DNA of 24,698 nt. Source: Smittium mucronatum. Lineage: Eukaryota; Kickxellomycota; Harpellomycetes; Harpellales; Legeriomycetaceae. The notes below the pieces were generated by a model. That model searched no databases, was not told where the DNA came from, and saw only the letters and a program-made list of their open reading frames with translations. Shown piece after piece: positions 12,279 to 22,907 of this stretch. Location of the stretch: the NCBI GenBank assembly GCA_001953115.1, contig LSSL01005056.1, forward strand, positions 1-24,698, written 5' to 3'. Each line of letters opens with the position of its first letter. The first letter of the stretch is position 1. Position numbers and translations under genes: made by a program.

Positions 12279-13807
12279 TTTATTTAAGCTATTTTATTAA
12301 ACATTAAATAAAATAAAAAGTATAAAACAAAGGGATTTTGTCTAAAAATCTTCCCAAAAATTTATTATCTTCCCTAATAACCTTTTTTAATACGGTATAA
12401 AAAATATATAAGTTTTTTTTTAGGAACCGAATAAAGATTGAAGAGCCTAAAATCACTAAATATCGTTTGAAAACGGAAAATGCATATAATGTATAAATTA
12501 GCTTATTAACTCTTTTAAATCAAATCATTGTTATAATTTTTGGTTTTTTTGGACATTTCAATATCAAAATTTAAAAAACATTGAAACCATTCTTGGTTTT
12601 TTGAGCTGTATAGAGGTTAAAAAGATAATATTCAGAAGTTTTTTTTTCAAATATCGCGAAAATTTTAAAATTTGGTCATCATTTATTTGCAGGCACAGTT
12701 ACTAAGCTATTTTGTGGAATTTTTTTTTTTAAATATAAATACAGCTTTTAATAAAAAGCTAAAGGGTATATTATTTAATATCAGAACGCTGAATTAAATT
12801 TTTTCCAATAACCGGTAAAAAAATACAATAATATTGCTTCTATCAGATCAAGTATCTCACTTCCACAAATATTTCACCTTAGATATTAATTTTATCAAGC
12901 TTATATCAAATAGCTAAAAAAAAGGTTTTGAGGATAAAGCCACACTAAAAAATTAAAAAGAAATAACTTAAAAAAGTTCATCTATTTTACAAAAAATAAT
13001 TAATTTGTTAATTTTAATTTAAAAAGTAACTCATATGTATTTTAATTTATGGAAGGATTTCATTTGAAAACAGCTACACTCTTGAAAATCTGGTAGATAT
13101 CGAGACGGAAAATAAGTTATATAAATCTTCATATTTTGAAAAAAAAAACTCGTGTGCTTGAATCTTGAATTGAATATATTTTACTCAATCTTCCTGAAGT
13201 TTCCAAGAAACCTGTCTAAAAAACTTAATTATTCATGATATGATTTCTGAAATCAATATTAAAAACATAAACTGATATGCGCTTCCATCTCAAAAATAGA
13301 ATATTAGCTAGAAAGAAATATTAAAAAACGCGTACAATTTTTATTTAAATCACAAAATGCAGTTATATGAGTAAAAATCACTTTAAGAAGCATGGATCTT
13401 AATTTAAATATCAAATTTTGAGGAAAGAGATTATGATTTTAATGGTAATTTCAAGTTAAATTGATTCTTGATCGATTCTACCGTATGTATACTAAAATAG
13501 GAGGTCTATAGATCATTTTAATTATGACTAATTGCCTATTTTTAAGGGGATATAAAGATTTTATTTTATTTTTTAAAAGATGAGATAATCCTAGATCTAA
13601 TTTATTTAAGCTAGTATATTAATATGAAAAATCTTTAGGATAGATTTACACATTACGTTATATAAATGTATTTATTTGTGTTAATTAATGAATTGATTAT
13701 AATGGTAGTGAATTTCTATTATAGTTTTGAAAAATAAGCCAAATAAATTAGCCTTAAGAATCTTTCTAAGTTTTTTTTTAAAGAAAAGCGAGAAATTTTT
13801 TTTAGAA

Positions 13808-13878
13808 GGTTGATTTGGAGTTTGTTTTTTTTTTTACGGGAAATTTATTTTAAAGTTAGTTAATGGTTGGTTTGGAGT
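13808..13878 (+). repeat. Imperfect 14-base direct repeat, 57 bp apart
   Basis: GGTTGATTTGGAGT (13808-13821) and GGTTGGTTTGGAGT (13865-13878) differ at one base. The sequence between them includes an 11-base T run. The G content is high for this region, so the match is somewhat less likely to be chance than an AT-only one. No function is evident. Confidence 0.4.
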
Positions 13879-14801
13879 AATTTATAACTTTTGCAATGAA
13901 TAAGAGGCAGAAATCGAGATTTAAAACACCAAAAGTCTGTTACTTTTTTAGATCTAAGCAAAAAACCCCCCAAATCAAAGAAATCTTCACCCGGAGAAAA
14001 ATATCCGACTATTAATTTGTTATGATTGGCATTCATCCTGAGTATCTAAAAACACTTTGAGAATCGATAAGTTTAATAATTATCTATCTTCGTACAAAAT
14101 CAAAAAAGCTCTATGGCTAACCCTGTAAGAAAAATTTAGCCAAAGAATACGAGTCAAGCTATTTTAAAATAATTTTTTAATAAAATAATAGAAAGAAACT
14201 ATTTCCACAAATAATCTGATCGTATGTACAGGTGATATTTTATTATTTTTCCGAGATCATATTTTGTTAATAAATCGTGTTAAGGACTGCTTATAAACTA
14301 TCAATGAAACTATAAAACACATATATATTTTACCTAATAGTTACATATTTTAGTAAGATGATTTCAAATGGAATAATATCAGTTTTAGATAAATTTAATC
14401 CTTATATTACAGAGTTTATTCGAAAGCTCGTCGAAATAGCGACTCAACAGAAAAAATATCGAATAAAAATTATAAATGCTTTCTTCAAATTTATGTATAA
14501 TTATAATTCTCAGTTTTTTTACTTGATAAATTTACTAGTAAATATTTAAAAAAAAATCTTCAATTTTAAAAATTAATTAAAAATTAATTTTTTGCTTCTA
14601 TTGTATTAATTTTCAAACTGTATCATTAATTTTTAAAATATCACAGATAAAAAATGTTTTCGATCAATTTTTTTAAATTTCACATTCATGGGGGGTTTTT
14701 TTTAAATCCTTTATATATTATGTTTTTAAGATTTATATTTACAGTCATTCTTGAAAAAAATGCAATGTTAAACAATTTTTCCATCCACGTTTATAAAATA
14801 G

Positions 14802-14820
14802 TATATATATATATATATAT
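14802..14820. repeat. (TA)9 microsatellite
   Basis: A perfect alternating TA run of 19 bases, the joint longest of its kind in the window. It is an ordinary dinucleotide repeat. Confidence 0.9.
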
Positions 14821-15582
14821 TATTTAAATTTACTTCAAACAGAAAAAAAATATAAAATGCTATTGTTTTTTGAATTTAAACACAATTAGATGCAGCTTTT
14901 TAGCTTATTAAATACCTAAAATTTTTAAATTTTTAACTTTGGATATTTTAATAGAATTTTAAAATTTATTAAAAATTAATATTATTACCGCTTAAATTTT
15001 GTCTCGAAATGTTTGATTTTTTGCTAAAAAAAATTATTCAACCTTTATTTAAATTCATAAATAGAAAATTAGAAAGATAAAAATATTAATTGTTCTATTA
15101 AATTAAATATGCTAAATTAAACTATAATAATCATTTATATATATTCAATTAATAATTTTTCTAGTGAAATTAAATAAAAATAACCAAGGCTTCATTAAGA
15201 AGAATTCACACTTATCTCTGTTTTTATTGAAATGATAATAGAATAAAATTATATAGAAAAAATTTTTTTGTATAAAATAAAGAATAGTTTAAATATTATT
15301 CCCATAAAAAATTAAATACATCTAATTGATAAATTGATTTCATCATAATAAATTAACTTCAATCTTATAAATTTATTTAACTAAATAAATCATTAATACC
15401 TATCTGTTAATAATAAATGTTTAATGTTCGATTAAAACATTCTCAAATTAAGATAAACCATCAATCATTTTATATATTTGAAATTCCCAATTATACAATT
15501 TAATACTATTAAATTTTTATCAATACCAACTATTCTATTGCTATTTTGAGGATATTATTTATGTTCTAATGAAATAACCCAA

Positions 15583-15598
15583 AATTTACATGTAAATT
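15583..15598. repeat. 16-bp perfect palindrome
   Basis: AATTTACATGTAAATT reads the same on both strands with no spacer. A second perfect palindrome, AAACTATAGTTT, lies nearby at 15770-15781. A few palindromes of this size are expected by chance at this base composition, and no promoter or gene is next to them. Confidence 0.6.
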
Positions 15599-15790
15599 AA
15601 ATAACCGTTGAAAATAATAGCGAAATTTTAGATTATTTTATATAAACATTTTAAAATTCGAATAAAAAGTAGTAGATTTTGGAAAATATAAACTAAATTT
15701 ATTTTAATATGATATTTTAGCTATATATTTCAAGAAATTTTATCGAAATTTTCCACCTAAAACTTTACTAAACTATAGTTTTATATATAG

Positions 15791-15812
15791 TTATTTATTA
15801 CTAAATAAATAA
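15791..15812. repeat. 9-bp AT-only hairpin, 4-base loop
   Basis: TTATTTATT (15791-15799) pairs with AATAAATAA (15804-15812) around the loop ACTA. It is AT-only and most simply explained by chance. Confidence 0.5.
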
Positions 15813-16796
15813 AAATGAAGGACTATATTTTGCCTTTTAGGTACTCAATAATAAATATACCAGTAATTTTTGATTAATATAAATTATAATCTACGATCAA
15901 TCAAGATGGAAAAATTAGAAAATCAATTTAAAGCTCAATGAAGGTGAGTTAATAAACTTTTAAATATAGCCAAATCAATACACATTTGAACAATGAATTT
16001 CTATCAATTTTTTTCGGAAGGAGAGAGGGTAGGGTTAAATCTACGAATGAAGTAGTAAATTGCGAAAACTTCTTATAAAATGATGAAAATATTAACTATT
16101 ATAAATCTGAGGTAATAAAATTCCTTAGAGTATTGTGTAAAAACACGAACTTATATCATTTTTCCGAATTTTTTTTATGTATTTTTTTTTAAACCCGCGC
16201 TTATGTTATTTAATATTGGCTTTTTTGTATACTTATAATACTGTAAAAAATTTCACTAAAAGATTTAAAATTTAAAATTTTCAAAATGAAAAAATTTATT
16301 AGAAAGATTTATACTGAAAATAATGATAATAATAAAATATGAATCACAAGATTCTTTAATTTCTATTGATTAAAAACCATTTTTTATTTTAATCTCATCT
16401 TATTTTCTATAAAATAAAATAATAATCCAAAATAAGAAAATTTATTAGCTTAGTCTGTTATACTGAATTTTTTTTTACCATCTATTTTATTAAATCTGGG
16501 AAATTCGTGTTAATTTTTTGCTATAAGTAAAATTAATATAAATATGATTAGAACCGATTTTTAAAATCAGTAAAAAAAATATTATCATTCCAAAAAAATT
16601 ATTATATGAATTATCTATCAACTTTCTCACAATAAAACTTAAAAAATGTGGAGCAGATCTTTAAAATAATTTTAGAAATAATCTTTAGGTATCAGGTATA
16701 AATTTTGCGGTAAATATAAATTATTATTAGCTTAAATAGTATATAAACTGCCTAAATGGTCTTAAATTTTAAAAAAATAGCGAGCGATGGGATATT

Positions 16797-17018
16797 TTGT
16801 ATGAATATACTCATCACTTTGCGTTTTGTGATATCATAATTAAAACTAGTCTGAATAATATCTTCGAGACACACAGAATGAGCAATAGCTTTAGCACGTC
16901 CAAAAAAATAATTGTATTGATCGATGTGGAAATTGATATACAAAAATTATTCCATTTTATGAAATTTAAAAAGACTGGGAAAATCATATGGGTCGAAATT
17001 GAAATGTATTGTAGATAA
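16797..17018. other. G+C-enriched patch, open on both strands (doubtful)
   Basis: About 28% G+C by direct count, against a sampled background mostly below 20%. A 73-codon frame is open on the plus strand (16797-17018), and a 63-codon frame is open on the minus strand (16752-16943). The minus-strand peptide is less lysine/isoleucine-biased than the other frames of the desert and contains mixed stretches such as FGRAKAIAHSVCLEDII. I recognise neither peptide. It could be a fossil of a transposon or gene, or chance. There is no promoter, poly(A) signal or splice site that supports a gene. Confidence 0.15.
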
Positions 17019-17410
17019 CTTTATTTTTTTGCAGCAATGAGCATTTCTTATACTTTCGATTATTCAAGCACAATAGGAAAAATGAGATCCATCATTATTT
17101 TTGAAAATAAAATAAGTACTCATTTATCTGACACCCCTTATAAATATATCCGAATTTCAAACTAGTAAGAGATATAAGCAAGTATATTTTATCATATTTA
17201 AGCGACTAAAATAAAATTTGACTCTAAAATTAATATATATATTCTTGTAGATTACACGAAAATATACTTATGAATCTTAAATAATTTTAAAAAAAAGCAA
17301 TAAAATTTGGGTTAATTTAGAACAAAACAGACATAGTATCCAGATAGTAATGTTAAATGATTAAATAAATCTGATTCAAAAAATTGATGAAATCATCTTT
17401 GGTATCACAT

Positions 17411-17423
17411 AAAAAAAAAAAAA
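17411..17423. repeat. A13 homopolymer run
   Basis: Thirteen consecutive A bases. The sequence around it has no gene-like end that would suggest a retrocopied poly(A) tail, and I see no flanking duplication. Confidence 0.8.
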
Positions 17424-18003
17424 GAATGAATAATTCCGAACCAAATTTTATTTGCAGTTTTAATTTTTAAATTATAATCAAATCCCAGACGCTATCGTCA
17501 AGTGAATTTTTTTGAAAATTAAAAAATAATTTCTTGGAAAAGCATAGTAGATCTTATCACATAAATGATGCGAAATTACATATAAGTAAAAATATTTTCA
17601 AATTGAAAGATGCGTGAAGCGAATAATTTAACTCTTTCAGCCCCCAAAAAATATTTATGCAGAATAAACAAAAAAATACTTATTAAGTTGAAAAAATACT
17701 CTTTGTTATGATTTTTTTATCTTTCTATGGAATTACCTAGGAATTCAGAATCTTCTTATATTCAATTTTTTTTAAAAAATGAAATGAAATTTTATAGTTG
17801 TTAAACTTATGCAAAATTTCGAAATTTTTCTTTTGGAAGATCTTGATCAATATTATATTGTCAAAAAATAAAAATAATATTATTAATTAGAATATTCGAC
17901 TGAAAAAAACCTCGTATAAATTCGGAATCCTTTTTTTTTTTGGCCAGATTGAAAAATATTTTCCTTGAGATTCGTTTATTTACAGATACACATAATTATA
18001 TAC

Positions 18004-18022
18004 TATATATATATATATATAT
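18004..18022. repeat. (TA)9 microsatellite
   Basis: A perfect alternating TA run of 19 bases in non-coding DNA, followed by TCCGTATT. An ordinary simple repeat. Confidence 0.9.
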
Positions 18023-19850
18023 TCCGTATTAAAAATCCATGAAACGAAAGAAATATGAAAGATTATACCTATTCATCATTTAAAACTATTTTATGGATTG
18101 TATTACGGTATTAATAGTTTCAAATAGAGCTTATTTGGTAGAAAAATACAAAAAAAAAACGCAGTTTTAATAAAAAATATAGTTTAAACTTTTTTTTTCT
18201 ATTTTTTTGACATTAATAGATAATTTTGAAGTTTAAGTTTCATTTCACTTTTTATTTGCGATTATTTAGAGCCCGATTTATTTTCTCATGTTATAAATTT
18301 AGAAATTTGAAAAGTTATAGCTAAATTTACCTTTTTTTCTAAATATTTGGTAATTATTTATGAAAAACTAAAAAAATAATAATAAATTTATGGTTTATTT
18401 TTTTAGATTGTATATATATTGCTTTTTTTAAAATAAAATGCAATTTTTTATGAAAAATATGAAAATTTCCAATAGAAGCCTTACTCTTATGAGTATATTA
18501 TAGATCGAAGAATGTTATATTTTATTATATTTAATAGAATCAATATATATATTCTTGAAACTTAGAGTAAAATACGAAAATTCACATTTTAATCTATAAA
18601 TTATTAAATGTGCAGTATTTCTAGGTGTAATTTACAAAGCTCATAACCCCTTATACTTCGTGCCCAATTAATCTCTGGTAATATTTTTTTTAAAAAAAAT
18701 TTAAACTGCAAATGTTTAATGTTATCATTTTATGCTTAAAATTTTCATAAATAAATTAATGATAAAGGTTCTATACGAATTGAGTAAAATATAGAAGATA
18801 TGTGTGATTCTTCTCGAGATTATGACAAGACTTATAGAAAAAGATTTAAAATACCATATTTATTTAAGGAATGGAATTCACGCTTGATTTTGAAATATAA
18901 TAAAATTTTATGTGGATATAATACTTTTAAAAAAACACATGAGTGTTAAAATACTAAAAATTTTCTACACAGATTTTTTGAAAAATTATATGATATTATA
19001 ATAAAAGGATTAAATTGAGCAAATTGCCTTTATAAAAGGTAAAAGAATTGTCAGAGGTTAATAAAAAAAGTTAATAGTATTGTTTAAAAAATTAAAGAAA
19101 AATTAGTTCTAAAATGAAAATTTATCTGAAGAATAAGTATTTCCGACTTAAATTATTTTTAAAATAAAAAAAACTCTATTGAAAGATTTGTTGTTTTTTT
19201 TTGGTATTTCATTAGAGTTTAGTTGAGCTAATTTATTTAAAATTATTTATTTCTAATAATCCGAATTTTAACAAAAAATCTATATCACTTTTTTTTTATT
19301 TGAAAAAATTACTAAGAATAAGTTAAATGATCTACTTATGCCAGATTTATTGATAAAATATTATTCAAGAAAAAAATAAATAAAAGTATTAATTTTACAG
19401 GAAAGGGTTGAAAATGAAGATTTTTTACATATTATCTCAGAGAGGCTTTTAAGAAGTCAGTTTATTATTATTTATTCTATAAAAAAATTACCAAAATAAT
19501 CGTGAATAATCATCAATTTTTTTTTGAGAATGTTTTTAAAAATACAATCTGACATAAATATCTTAAACATAAAAGTATCTTTAATAAAGGATTAAATAGA
19601 AAATTTAAGTGGAGTTTATTAAATTTCTTAATAGAAAGGGTAAATTAATGCTATAATAATAATGCTATTATGGTTAAATGAAATAAAAAGAGATATATCT
19701 TTATGTGTTTAAGTATAGAGATTTAAAGATTGAGAATTTAAAGAATACGTTAAAGATGTTTATCAAGGATAATTATTCATAGGAAATGTTTATTTTTTGC
19801 ACAAGGTTTTTAATTTTTTAATTTTTTTATTGATATTGATATTATCATTT

Positions 19851-19870
19851 ATAAAATTTTATAAAATTTT
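19851..19870. repeat. Tandem duplication of ATAAAATTTT
   Basis: Two perfect adjacent copies of a 10-base unit. It is AT-only, short and probably a slippage product. Confidence 0.6.
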
Positions 19871-21167
19871 ACAATATATTCTGAATTTATCATCTTCAGA
19901 ATTAAAATTCACATTGGATTTTTTTTTCTTTTTCTAAATTCTGATTTTTTTTTTTTTTAATGGGAAAAATTGTAAGAAACTTACAAAATTTTATTTTATA
20001 TTTATTATCATAATTTATAATGTAATAGTTTTATTATTAGATATTGAGGATTTTTACGTTTAAATTTATTATTTTTGAAGTAAGAGCCTCAGCAAAAAAT
20101 ATTAGGCTGCAATACAACTAAAGTTTTTCAATTAAATAATACAAACTTTTGGCTAAGAACCCAGATTAAAAAAAATTGTGATAATAATTGGCCATAGAAT
20201 GTTTTATTCGATAGAAATTTTAAATTTAATATATTTTTTATGAAAAGTGTTTGATTATAAAACGTGTGTTTATTTGAAATTAAAGCACTTTAAATCCAAC
20301 ACAAATCAAGCTTGTAAATTTGATTAAGTGAGAATCATTAAAGAATTCCGATATCAAACTAGTGATTTTGAACCAGATTTAATGGTTTTTTCGGAATTAA
20401 AAATATTTTAGCAACAAGAATAAAAAACTAAAGAATTTTTCAATACAACTAAAAAAGACAATCTTCTTACTGCACTTAATCCCAAAAAATAGATTTTTTT
20501 AAATTTTAGTTATTTGGTACAGACGAGTAGAATGATGTTTTACAAATAGGCTTGAGTTGTAATTCAATATTTTTGAGAAATCTATTTAATTTATCTCAAC
20601 TATATCGTATGAGCTTATACTTTTGAGCTGATTTAGGGTTTTAAATATGTAAATTTATTTAGATATATATTCAATTATATAAAGGTTTACTATTAGTTTT
20701 AGAATGCACAAGGATCTTTTTTTTAAAAAAATCTATAGCTTAATTTTGATTTAAAAACTCAAACCAAAAAAATAAACATCTTTTAGCGATAAATTATCCC
20801 TAAAATTATTTAGAGATACTTTTTTACAAAAAATAGATTTTATTGAAATATAACAAAAAAAGTTTTTTGAAAAATTGATTTAATGATATGCACCTAATTA
20901 AATTTATAAAGACGATCTGTTTTGGATTAAAAGTGTTTTATAGGGAAATATACATACATTTATAATTAATTTTTTATTTTCAAATAAACTCACATTTTTT
21001 TATCAAACACTTTTATTCCGAAATATATTATCTTTAACATTTATATCGGATGTAACACATTATGGCCAGTTATTATTATTTTTCATTTGTATTTTTAATC
21101 AAAATTCAGCATTTATTTCATTTTTAGGCCTCAATTGCGAAGGTAACCTAATTTCATAATTTTTTTG

Positions 21168-21273
21168 GCATAGCTTTTTTAACTGACAGAGAATCCACTT
21201 TTTTATTACCGAGTTTTATTGGCAGATTGCATCAGTAAAAGCTATGCTAAAAAACAGTAGTAATAAAAAAGTG
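21168..21273. repeat. Interlocked inverted repeats in the order A-B-A'-B'
   Basis: Arm A (21168-21178, GCATAGCTTTT) is the exact reverse complement of A' (21237-21247). Arm B (21196-21209, CACTTTTTTATTAC) is the exact reverse complement of B' (21260-21273). Because the order is A, B, A', B', the two stems cannot nest. As RNA they would form either alternative hairpins or a pseudoknot. The A match extends further: a T6 run, one variable base, the core, then ACTGA after a 3-base gap. The structure sits where the AT-rich desert gives way to the G+C-richer gene neighbourhood. Its origin is unknown. A rearranged inverted-repeat transposon remnant is one possibility. Confidence 0.55.
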
Positions 21274-22766
21274 CAGGGTATAGAAAAGATCGGTATCCCA
21301 ATCGCAAATAGATTTCCCTGTCTGCCCACCTGCTGTGTATTTTGGGAAATTATTTTCATATTTACCATCTAATATACTCCACCCGAAATTGTCTCAACTA
21401 AATTGAGCGACTTTGGGTATATAAACTCACTAATTAAGCATGGAATTAATGAGCGCAAATCCAATTAGATGGTTGACTTCCTCTTTAGGGTCTACTTCTA
21501 GTGGGATTAATAAAATCTAAACTCCCTTTATAAAACGTTGATATTCAGCATGCTCACTTCATTAAAACAAATCCACTTATCGAACTGGTCACTTAAATAG
21601 GCCTTACTAATTAAAGGGGCATTACTAACACGGATTTCGAAAGTAAATCAAAAAACAAGATGAATAGTAATTTCTATGTTGGAAACCAATGTACGGCATT
21701 TTTGCTAATGGTCAGAAAGTTTTTCGTCATTAACTTTATTAAAAAGTGTATCGAATGAACTTTGTTGGCTTAATTTGGATATTCGCGTGAAACTTATAAT
21801 GTTTGGTGAATTTTTAATTTGAACTCAGGATAAAGAGGTTTGTGGTATGGTTTTGAGCTGTATTGAAAAAGCAAAAATTAAGAAAAATAGAAAACTCGCT
21901 AAAATCAATGGCTTTGAAAATAACATAATAGCATATATGCTTATACCATTACTTTTTTATTTGTAAGAGCATTAAAAAACCAATTAGTATCGGGTAAGCG
22001 AATAAAAATTATAGGATTGATTTGGATGATGCTTTTTGATCGGAAAGATACTGGTTTGTCAACCCCTAGTTTTGCGGACTCAGCAAGCATTGGACAATAT
22101 TCTATACAATTAAAAATCTAAGCCTTTTCCTCGTCACCAATCTTGTTGGATGAGGTTATCTTGCAATTACTAGTTATTTCCATTTATGGTAACTGAGAAT
22201 GAGAATTCAGAGTCAAAAAGAAGATATATGAATCGAATGGTTGATCATTTTTATAATAATGGAAATATGAAACGTAAAACTTGAATATTTTGATCACTCA
22301 TTATCATATCAATGATTAGATGATTGTTTCAGTCAACAAATCTTCCGATAAACCTCATCTAAATAATTAAAATAATGCGTTTGAATTTACAAAACATATT
22401 ATTGGATAATAATATATAATTATTTAAGATTAAGGTAAGTTATTGGGTATACATTTCTTTATTTGTCGAGGAATTTATATTTCAGATTGATATCAAGCTA
22501 TAAAAAAAAACTAGACTATTCTGTGCAATGACTGATAAAATTATCGAAATGTCGGGAAAGATCCATTAATTGCGTTTTTAAAAAGCTTCTAACTACGAAT
22601 AAAGAATTTTGTATAACCTAAAGTATCATTATGCCTCTAAAATCAGATGTTTTTGCGTAACGTTGGCATAATCTTAGCTTTGTAATAATAGGAAAATAAC
22701 GAGTCGCTATTAAACCACATATATTTGGTTGTGTATTACACTTGTCAGGGGCATAAGTTAGGCTAT

Positions 22767-22800
22767 ATTGGTTATAAACGATAAAACTTATTGATAAAAG
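22767..22800. promoter_or_regulatory. Candidate upstream promoter elements (inverted CCAAT, GATA-type)
   Basis: ATTGG at 22767-22771 is an inverted CCAAT box. CGATAAA at 22779-22785 and TTGATAAAAG at 22791-22800 fit the core of GATA-factor sites. They lie about 58-90 bases upstream of the TATA box. A further ACTGATAAAA with TTATCG is at 22531-22546. GATA factors commonly drive gut genes in arthropods and nematodes, which would suit a secreted digestive or lysosomal peptidase. The motifs are short and AT-biased, so this is inference only. Confidence 0.25.
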
Positions 22801-22857
22801 GTCCTATTTTTTTGGGCACAGCATCATTATATATAATTTAAACAATACCTTTAATGG

Positions 22858-22866
22858 TATAAAAAG
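22858..22866 (+). promoter_or_regulatory. TATA box of the carboxypeptidase Q-like gene
   Basis: TATAAAAAG begins 50 bases before the ATG. With the usual spacing of about 30 bases, transcription would start near 22888-22893, leaving a 5' leader of only about 15-20 bases. The element is set in a locally G-containing context (GGTATAAAAAGAGGAC), unlike generic AT sequence, which makes it more credible. Confidence 0.6.
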
Positions 22867-22907
22867 AGGACAATTTCTAATTTAAAAATTACTCAAAAAA
22901 ATTCTAG

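Larger units (their letters stand above)
12279..16796. other. AT-rich non-coding stretch, desert part 3
   Basis: No gene is seen. G+C is uneven: sampled lines near 12.4 and 13.9 kb reach about 30%, while 14.5-16.5 kb is mostly below 20%. The only notable frame (14358-14549, plus strand, 63 codons) has no recognisable domain and lies in a background where such frames are expected by chance. Simple repeats and palindromes within it are listed separately. Confidence 0.65.
17019..21120. other. AT-rich non-coding stretch, desert part 4
   Basis: No gene, RNA gene or mobile-element protein is seen. Composition swings between about 10% G+C (near 18.4 kb) and 25%. The stretch contains a TA microsatellite, A and T homopolymer runs of 11-14 bases (for example T at 17931-17941 and 19945-19958) and a duplicated 10-mer at 19851-19870. 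Composition rises from about 20.9 kb rightwards, ahead of the peptidase gene. Confidence 0.65.
21121..22857. other. Intergenic region with raised G+C, upstream of the peptidase gene
   Basis: Sampled lines contain 30-38% G+C, clearly above the desert to the left and below the 47% sampled in the gene to the right. I find no long open frame, tRNA or transposase. A TATA-like sequence at 21418-21425 lies only 22 bases before a 26-codon frame (21440-21520), too close for a transcription start to precede that ATG. The raised G+C could mark regulatory DNA, an old insertion or decayed coding sequence, and the sequence alone does not decide between these. Confidence 0.55.

Noticed and set aside
14358..14549. 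63-codon open frame, plus strand
   Set aside because: The first half has a fairly mixed composition, but there is no domain, no G+C enrichment and no supporting signals, so it was left out of the gene list.
21440..21520. 26-codon frame just after a TATATAAA sequence (21418-21425)
   Set aside because: The TATA-like element is 22 bases from the ATG, so a transcript would start after it. The frame is also far too short to stand out.
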